Part shown: positions 57,122 through 64,000 of the stretch, one piece after another
Layout: each line of letters opens with the position of its first letter
Position numbering within the stretch: the first letter of the stretch is position 1
NCBI GenBank assembly: GCA_022497145.1
Contig: MU385880.1
Coordinates: 62,001 to 126,000, forward strand
Direction of reading: 5' to 3'
DNA: 64,000 bases
From: Rostrohypoxylon terebratum
Taxonomy: Eukaryota; Ascomycota; Sordariomycetes; Xylariales; Hypoxylaceae
Made by a program: the position numbers and the translations under genes
Notes under the pieces: model-generated
Told to the model about the DNA's origin: nothing
The model's database searches: none
What the model saw: the letters and a program-made list of their open reading frames with translations, nothing else

Positions 57122-58788
57122 ATGTCTTACGAGGATGTCCCATCGCGGGCCGCAGCCCTTCAACAAGTTGTCAAGCTCATACAAGACGCATCAGAAACAC
57201 TGATCGCAGAATGGGAGAATCCGGCGCCGGACGCGGTACCAGCATCCGAGACTAGTTTCGCTATACCGGGTCGCCAAGCCTACGACGCGCAACGGACCAT
57301 CATCGCGGCATTGGGTTCGGTCGAGGAGCTCGTTGCCGAGCCCCACCTGCGTCTCGTGGATTTCGCCGAGTTGTACTTCGAAGTCCGGGCACTTCACATA
57401 GCTGTTAATCACGATATCGCATTATTGTTAGCCAAAGGTGGTGAGGACGGAGTCCCTGTGGAAGATTTGTCGAAGGCGACTGGAATTAACCACCAGAAGC
57501 TTAGTGAGTTACCATTACTACCCCGATATCTTCGTAGGATCACTGCTAACTCTGTTAATAAAGCTCGCTTATTACGAGCTTTAACAACGCAGCATTTCTT
57601 TCGGGAGGTGGGACCGGATAGATTTGCAAACAATAGAATCTCGCGAGCCCTAGTCAACGACGACAGACTGCAAGCACAAGTCAAATGCAGGTGAGTTCTT
57701 CTGTGCTCACAGCGAGGCAATGCCATATAACGATAGATAACCTGCAGCTCGATGGGATTTGCTGCCGCATCAGCATTGCCAGAAGCTCTCATGGACCCAA
57801 TTCGAGGACCAAGCCATGATCCTGTAGATGCAGCATGGCCGCTCGCCGTTGGAACAAAGCTACCCTTCTTCGACTGGATGAATGAGAAGGTTCCGAAGTC
57901 GCGGGCTGGAGAGAAAGCGAGTCCTGGTGCGGCTAGGGGATTCTATAAGGAGGTAGAGCCATCGCCGGATGAGGAACTGGTTCCGAGGGACGACACGAAG
58001 ATGTACAACCTATACCTGGCTGGCAACAGCAAGAGTCTGGGTAGTCCTCACCTGTATGACTTTCCCTGGAAGGAGTTGGGAAATGCGCTGGTTGTCGATG
58101 TTGGAGGCGGTGTCGGTAGGTTTCTTCTTTGAAAACGAATGCACTATAATTAACAACGATCTTTGTGAACAGGGCTGACAAGACATCTTAGGTAGCTTTG
58201 ATCTTCAACTAGCCCGTTTGTATCCGGAGCTACGTTTTATCGTACAAGACCAAGCAGTAGCAACCGAGCAGGGCGTCTCGCTTTGGCAAAAGGAGTTTCC
58301 CGAGGCTCTAGAGTCGGGAAGAACTAAATTCGTGACACACGATTTTTTCACCCCGAACCCGGTCAAGGGAGCCGACATATACTGGATGCGGCACGTTCTG
58401 TGAGATAGATATCCTTCTCATAGGACCTTGATGAAATTATGTCTGACAAGAAAATAGACACGATTGGAAAGACGATGATTGTGCCAAGATTCTCGCGAGA
58501 ACTGCTGAGGCTATGGGACCGAACTCACGATTGCTTGTCGCGGATATCACCTTAACCGAGACTATAGGTGATCCATACATTAAAACAGCGCCCAAGCCTC
58601 TCCTAGCTAATTACGGTACCCATGGGCATCATGGATTTGCTCTCGATATAGCTATGATGTCTTTGATGAATGGCAAGGAACGCACGCCCTCGGAATTCCG
58701 AGAATTATTTGAAAGGGCGGGTCTGAAGATGGTTAAAGTGTGGGAGTGTCGTAGCATCTTGGGTATAATTGAGTGTCGCTTAGCATGA
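57122..58788 (+). CDS. Plant-type O-methyltransferase (COMT-like)
   Basis: Five exons, 57122-57503, 57564-57690, 57748-58115, 58192-58399 and 58458-58788, total about 471 residues. The N-terminal dimerisation/helical region is followed by a winged-helix (GVPVEDLSKATGINHQKL..., RLLRALTTQHFFREV). The SAM-binding motif I is VVDVGGGVGSFDLQLA; later FIVQDQAV, RTKFVTHDFF, IYWMRHVLHDWKDDDC (with the catalytic-type His) and RLLVADITLTE. This fungal family is common in secondary metabolism and methylates phenolic hydroxyls. No polyketide synthase or other core enzyme is nearby. The intron 1 acceptor (CTCGC) was chosen for frame. Confidence 0.9.
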
Positions 58789-60183
58789 ATTGAGGCTGGC
58801 TGGCTCGAAAGTGTTGAGTGGTAGTACTGTAGAAGGTATGGTAGACAACAATTTGTCTCGATCCAACGATCACATTTACTCGATTATGTTGACGACCTCT
58901 AGAAAATGTGATAGTCTTCACCGCTTGATTCCTTTCGAAATCTTGATCGATGCACTGCCTCTCTAAGGCCACATTCCACAATACCACTGAGAGTATAGAA
59001 GGCGTACTGAATCGGATAGTTTTTTGACTCGCATTAATGGGAAGTTGCTGTTCACGTCTTACTTACAGATAATTTCGTGCAGATGTGTTACACTGCTTAA
59101 AATGTCTCGTCAAGCTATATTTAGATGTCAAATCAAATCTCGGCGTATTATTCTTTAGTCAAATGAGCAACATGCCATTGATAATTTCTTTAGGAGTCAA
59201 CGAAGGCTGTGAAGTCGTACTTGAGAACCAATTCCGCCAATTATCTTGATTCTCGACCGAAGAGTAATCTCTTTTGTAGCGCACAAGGCGAAGGGAAAGG
59301 GAATCGATTCTTGGAAGTGCTAGATGCCTACCGGCGGATGGCTGATGACTGATGACTTGATGGCTGTGGAGAGACGAATAGGAGAAACGGAAGAGGGGGG
59401 AGAGAGGAGAGTAAGTAAAGGTACGAAGTAGACGTCATTGTATCTGCACTATGAAAGGTAGTTGTACCACTTGATGTTTCTATATAAAGAACATTTGAAC
59501 ATCCTTGGAAACGACCCACATTAGATAGGCGTAGAGCAATAAAGCCTGCCCATCGGCCATGTATCCTGCTTTCTGCTTTCTGCTACGTATCTTGCCCCAC
59601 GGTGGGGGCTCGAGCTAACGGGTTTTTAAGGTTTTACTGTGCATACTGTGCGTAGTATAGTCGATGTCAGCTCCAAAAATCCAAAAATGCAGCTGCTGTA
59701 GGGAATTTCAAGCTGTTACACCACCCCTCAATCTCTCCAATCTCCAACTAGAACTAGAATCCAAGCCTTTACCTAGTACCTCTTCGACCCTTCTCAATTT
59801 GCCTCTTGACTAGTAGGTACCTACCTACTCACTCACATACTATTCGAGGTTATTCGGGAGCCTACAACGTAAAGAGAGGCAATTTCCTCCTGATTTGTCC
59901 TTATTGGATAGTCCTTCTTCTCCTTCTCGACCAGGTTTGGAAAAGGAGAGGTTGTACTCGCTGCCCCACCAACAGCTCCGCCTCATTTGTCCTACATCTA
60001 GCTATACTCAGCTACCAGATTGGCTATTTCACAAGATCCTTAAGCCAAGAGCCTCTCAAGTACAAGTAGAGCATATCACCGCTTGTGAAATCGCACGCAG
60101 ACGTAGCAAAAGAAAAAAAAAGCAGCTTCGACCCTTCTTGCTCTTGCTTGCATTAAATATCTCAAGCCTCGCAAACCACCACA
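58789..60183. other. Intergenic region, 1.4 kb
   Basis: No gene supported. The frames at 59806-60069 and 59895-60269 overlap the leader of the next gene. GA-rich low complexity lies at 59383-59415; a TAGGTACCTACCTA motif is near 59814-59827. Confidence 0.5.
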
Positions 60184-60576
60184 ATGGCAAGCGACAAAGA
60201 CCCCATAACCTGCCATGTCTTGGACACATCTGTGGGCAAGCCGGCGAAGGGAATTCGCGTGAAGCTTGAAGGCGGACACGCCCCTCTCAAGACCTTTGAA
60301 TCGTTAACCGACGACGACGGGCGCATCAAGGCTTGGCTCCCGTACTCCAGCGCACACGCTTCTGGGGATGTACCAACTTTCTCTCTAGACGATGTTTTGA
60401 GCGAAGTTGAGAGCCAGTCGACATGGACTCTTCGCTTCGACACAGGAAGCTATTTCGGCGAGGGAAAGACCTTCTTCCCTGAAGTTCTGGTCTCGTTCAC
60501 CGTCGAAAAGGGTCAACACTACCACGTCCCCTTATTGTTATCCCCTTATAGCTATTCGACTTATCGGGGAAGCTGA
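60184..60576 (+). CDS. 5-hydroxyisourate hydrolase (transthyretin-like)
   Basis: Single exon, 130 residues. It hydrolyses 5-hydroxyisourate in urate degradation, just after uricase. Signatures are ITCHVLDTSVGKPAKGI near the N-terminus (catalytic His), the central LTDDDGRIKAWL, the arginine in TLRFDTGSYF, HYHVPLLLSPYSYSTYRGS and the diagnostic YRGS C-terminus. It lacks an obvious peroxisomal PTS1 (the end is RGS) and no PTS2 is seen, so it is probably cytosolic. No uricase or OHCU decarboxylase gene is adjacent. Confidence 0.96.
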   Translation: MASDKDPITCHVLDTSVGKPAKGIRVKLEGGHAPLKTFESLTDDDGRIKAWLPYSSAHASGDVPTFSLDDVLSEVESQSTWTLRFDTGSYFGEGKTFFPEVLVSFTVEKGQHYHVPLLLSPYSYSTYRGS

Positions 60577-61110
60577 TCGACTTTTTTTCGGGGCGATGAG
60601 AGCTAGGTCATGACAGAGGATGGTATGGGAATTTTATTTACTTACACAATATGACGATGGTATCAACTCGGTTTCGGTCGGATAAGGGCGGCTTTATTTG
60701 AAGCCACAACGAACGACATTAGGATAGCGTCGACGATAGTCGAGATTTATTTCATCTACACACCTCCCGCCTACTCGATATGCTTGAAGCGGACAAAAGC
60801 CCAGAAAGGGACGGGACCTTCGTTAGGATCTTATTCTACATCAACTACAACGAAATAAAGTTGAAAACATACCTATTTACCCACCACTTCTACACCACTC
60901 TTGCAAAATATCCTATGTGAAATCAGAACTCAAACATTGATTCGTGACATAAGGAATCTGGAAACTTGATCTCATTAGAAACTTTGGGTTGCTCTAGTCA
61001 AATTTGTTTTAACTTAGCCCCTATTCCGACGACCCAAGAACCTGGGACCTTGATACTCCATCGTAGGTACATATCGACGTTACCTCACGTTTTACCCCAA
61101 CATCATCTCC
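60577..61110. other. Convergent intergenic region
   Basis: About 530 nt between convergent genes. No gene is seen. Confidence 0.5.
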
Positions 61111-62507
61111 TTATTTCCCCTCCTTCATTAACTTCAAGTGCTTATTAACAGCTGCCTCAACGCCAACCCACATCCCCAACACCGCCGGATCCGCAAATGG
61201 CAGGATCTGGGTACATACTATTCCCCCGACGCCGTTCCCGCGGTCTGCCCACCAGAACAGATTCGGCAAGCCGGCCCAGTGCCCCGTGTTTGCGGACCTA
61301 CCGGACACGTCGCTGGCACCGCTCAGCATGAACGTCAGGCCCCAGCCCTGAGGCGGGTTGCCCGCCGCGGGGTATATATCCGGTATGGCGTTCGTCAGGT
61401 CCGGCTTTGCGGCCGGGATGCCCTGACGTCCGAAGTTCGGGAACTTGGGGATTTGGTTCGTGAACATTTCGTCGATGGTCGCTTTTGAGAGGATCTTGGC
61501 GCCGGTTTTAGGGTCTGTGCCGTCGTTGAGGAGGACGGATATTATGCCTGAGTTGGATGGTAAGTTAGGTAACTAGTCGTCTAACTGATTGTAGGTCAGG
61601 TTGGATAGGATTGCTTACGAGCATATTCCTGGGGCTTCGCGAAGAGGCCGGCTCCGCCGCTGTTGAAGATATGCGCGGCTTCTTCTGGGGTCGAAGCGAC
61701 TAAAGGCGCACGATTCAGGTGGTCTCGAGGGTGTATCTTGCCATCTTGCCCTCTAGAATGCATATACGCCAGCTTGTCTTTCATAGGCTGGGTCGGAAAC
61801 ATATTGACGTTTTGCAGACCGAGGGGTTGGCAGATATTCTTCTGGATATAATCATTTAGGGTCAAGCCTGTCTTTCTTTGGAGGACAATGCCAGCCCAGT
61901 CAATGCCGATCTATTAATCATATTGTCAGCTTCCGTACCTTGCAGTGGTTGGACCGCGTATACTTACTCCATATGCCCAACCCTCCCCAGGCTGGAACCG
62001 CAGCGGGAACTTGAAGATATCCTTGATATCGCCGCTGAATTCATCGATACCGGCAGGATGGCTCCAGTCTCTTATCGGTTCGTCAAAGAATGTGTATGTA
62101 AAACCCGAGGTGTGGTTTAATAACATCCTCAGTGTGATACCATTCTTCTTCTCCTCGAATGACCCATCGTCCTTCAGGACTTTGAGGTCCTTGAGCTCCG
62201 GACAAAGCCCCTCCACCTGTGTGGCGTCGTCTAAGCTCAATTCTCCCCTTTCGACCAGCTGCATGATAGCTAGGCCAGCCACCATTTTTGTGCAACTTGC
62301 CAGCCAAAATATATTCTCAAGCGTCATTGGCTCTTTCGACTTAATACCGCGCTTCCCAGCCGAGTGAGCGAAGAGCTCGGCCCCAGACCGGTCTACGATG
62401 ACGCAGGTGGTCCCGGGAATAGAGTTAGCCGATGCGCCATCCTGAGGTCCGATGCTGTTATCTACGATGGAGCGAAGTTCCGCGATAGCTTCAGCCGAGA
62501 ACGCCAT
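61111..62507 (-). CDS. Beta-lactamase-fold serine hydrolase (class C/EstB-like)
   Basis: Three exons, 62507-61968, 61910-61619 and 61547-61111, with GT-AG introns; about 422 residues. The SxxK nucleophile motif is in WLASCTKMVAGLAIM, with TLRMLLNHTSGFTYTFF downstream (the tyrosine of the YxN-like site is likely Y in GWAYG or TYTF). The WGLTFML and GHWAGLPNLFWWADR region replaces the KTG box with HWAG, as in EstB-type esterases and fungal transesterases. So it is probably an esterase, lactonase or acyltransferase rather than an antibiotic-degrading enzyme. There is no signal peptide. Confidence 0.92.
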
Positions 62508-63331
62508 CTTTTTCTCTCGCGAATACCCGCTACGTCGTCTGATGTTAGATGAGTAAATGAGCTATCTAAGTTTTTTTTCCAAGACTTTGACCGGCATTTC
62601 CGAGATATTTATCTACGGCTAACCACTGAGACATAAACCCTGCGATATAGCTTACTTTCTAGACATAGCTAATACTATACTATCATGAATCTGGGTGCAT
62701 GACGTGGTGGATCGGTGTAGATACTTACCGTACCAGACGCTGTCGCACGTATGGACGTATGGCTACCATGGTCCCCCATGACTACCCACGACGCCTGAGA
62801 CACAAAGCTATCCCAAGTAAAGGAGGATTGTCCCATTTCCCCTCACGGGTGCGAGCTGGGGTAGGGCGTGGAGTTGAATCCCATAGATATTTGCATGGGG
62901 AAGGGGGTCCGCTCCAGTCCGGGGGCGCCCAATTATATGTTAACTATTGCCGCAATTTTATATTCCCCGCAGCGGACTTGACTGTTGGGCGGTATAGTTC
63001 CTCTCCCTATTCCCATTGCGTCAATTAGCTCTTCCCCAGAAGATTTAGTGGATATATACTATTATAACAGCACAACATTCACGCTCGAACGGAACTACTA
63101 GACTACGAAATCGCAGCAGTCACGTTCACAAAATGAGATGAATAGTAAGCTTCGCATCTTTCCCAGGTCATAGGACAAGTTAGTTTTTTCATTAGCCCTT
63201 TTCCTCATCATGGTATTAATTAGTTCAGTAGCCAATCATGCTTCTGTCAGTCTCAACGCCGCCGAACGCCCACTCAATGCTGTGCTACCCGTGGAAGGTT
63301 CTATCAAACCCCCAAACTAGACCGTAGACTA
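62508..63331. other. Intergenic region, 0.8 kb
   Basis: No gene seen; the frame at 62699-63028 has no domain features. Confidence 0.5.
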
Positions 63332-64000
63332 TCATAGGATGACACTATCCGCTTGATCCAACCAAAGGTTAGCCAAGTCCCGAGTAAGGCCTAGTCTAAT
63401 TTGCTTCAACACATCACCAGAGCTGCTACCGGAGAGCACGGATGTTCTCCAATCCCACGCTCGCTTAACAGGTCCCTTCATGACACCGCTCTTGACCACG
63501 GACTGATGGAGCTGAGAAGCGATCATTGAGCTGCCTGTCATCATAAAACTACCACCCAAGGAAGAAGTAGATTGTTTAAGGAGATCTGCAGGCGTCGATC
63601 CCTTCCCGTGCCCCGAGGTGAGGACCAACTTGAAAAATTCGTCGGAAGCATCATAAACGCGAGATCCAACGGTCTGGATATCCTCAATAGCTTTAAGAAG
63701 GGTGTCGATTTGGTCCAGGGTAATCACCGGCGTTGACTGTCCTACAAAAACTGACGCTTCTCCAAGCAGTGCTAGCAGGAAATCTTCACTGACAACGGCA
63801 TCGCGCGTGTCGTCGTATAAGCCACCTCGGATGTTATCATCAGCACTGGCAATGACGGCTGCTAAAGCGGTAGCGGCCTGTTGGCGGGACAACAGGGATT
63901 TCTGTCTCGTTTTGCCGTCTCCATCACGAAGTTCGTAGAATTTCCTAAGCGTAGCATAGCCACTTAGCATTTTGCCAAGAAGCTCAGCCGCTTCAAGATC
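63332..64000 (-). CDS. Unknown protein, 3' part only (runs off the right edge)
   Basis: The frame is open from the stop at 63332 to the end of the window without introns, about 222 residues of the C-terminal end. It is helix-rich, Leu/Ala/Asp/Ser-rich, with segments LSRQQAATALAAVIASADDN, FLLALLGEASVFVGQSTPVI and a final VKRAWDWRTSV...DLANLWLDQADSV. There is no membrane span. I do not recognise the family from this fragment, and an internal Met (MLSGYATLRK) is not a credible start because the frame continues upstream. Confidence 0.6.
   Translation of the reverse strand, partial: DLEAAELLGKMLSGYATLRKFYELRDGDGKTRQKSLLSRQQAATALAAVIASADDNIRGGLYDDTRDAVVSEDFLLALLGEASVFVGQSTPVITLDQIDTLLKAIEDIQTVGSRVYDASDEFFKLVLTSGHGKGSTPADLLKQSTSSLGGSFMMTGSSMIASQLHQSVVKSGVMKGPVKRAWDWRTSVLSGSSSGDVLKQIRLGLTRDLANLWLDQADSVIL

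Noticed and set aside
18723..58788. A terpenoid or phenolic biosynthetic gene cluster
   Set aside because: GGPP synthase, tyrosinase, MFS and O-methyltransferase are 10-40 kb apart among housekeeping genes, and no terpene cyclase, PKS, NRPS or P450 is present.

Overview
The window is nuclear DNA of a filamentous ascomycete (Pezizomycotina, most likely a Sordariomycete). The evidence is short GT-AG introns (about 45-100 nt) with CT(A/G)A-like branch sites, gene families typical of filamentous fungi (SIN component Cdc14, Pex24/28/29-type peroxin, SUR7/PalI, PTH11-like fungal rhodopsin-domain proteins, URE2-like GST), and intergenic DNA with poly-pyrimidine tracts and many TAGGTA/CCTAGG motifs. 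There are no bacterial features, tRNAs or rRNAs that I can support. I read exon structures from splice signals and reading-frame continuity on both strands; none are confirmed by transcripts.

Layout. 0-9 kb: a mucin-like single-pass membrane protein (-), a gap holding a miniature inverted-repeat transposon (2596-2760), an Aa_trans amino-acid permease (+) with odd splice sites, an unknown protein (-), a small secreted six-cysteine protein built from three exons (-), and an orphan protein (+). 9-24.5 kb is a housekeeping block: mitochondrial carrier, ribosomal protein eL22, fatty-aldehyde-type dehydrogenase, exosome subunit Rrp4, a peroxisomal Pex24/28/29-type protein, an F-box-like protein, GGPP synthase, Cdc14 of the septation network, and a cysteine-rich membrane protein. 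25.9-31 kb is accessory: a seven-exon PTH11-like rhodopsin-domain protein (-), a ten-exon tyrosinase (+) with exons of only 14 and 8 nt, and an HD-domain hydrolase (-). 31-33.5 kb is gene-poor and carries a G-rich minisatellite. 33.5-50.3 kb: a glycogen-binding-domain Ser-rich protein, a possibly broken zincin protease, cleavage/polyadenylation factor Mpe1, a SUR7/PalI-like protein, a GPI-type PLC-like phosphodiesterase, an amidohydrolase, a URE2-like GST with an unresolved splice junction, and the GET pathway ATPase Get3. 50.9-64 kb: a Dal5/anion:cation-type MFS transporter (7 exons), a second PTH11-like gene (7 exons), a plant-type O-methyltransferase, 5-hydroxyisourate hydrolase, a class C beta-lactamase-fold serine hydrolase, and the 3' part of an unknown large gene running off the right edge.

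How they fit together. Most genes are unrelated neighbours and no backbone synthase is present, so I do not see a biosynthetic cluster despite the tyrosinase, O-methyltransferase, MFS and GGPP synthase genes. I found no clear new multi-gene system. The items most worth checking are the micro-exon tyrosinase, the six-cysteine secreted protein, the MITE, the G-rich minisatellite, and three genes (permease, GST, zincin) whose reading frames do not join cleanly with standard splice signals.
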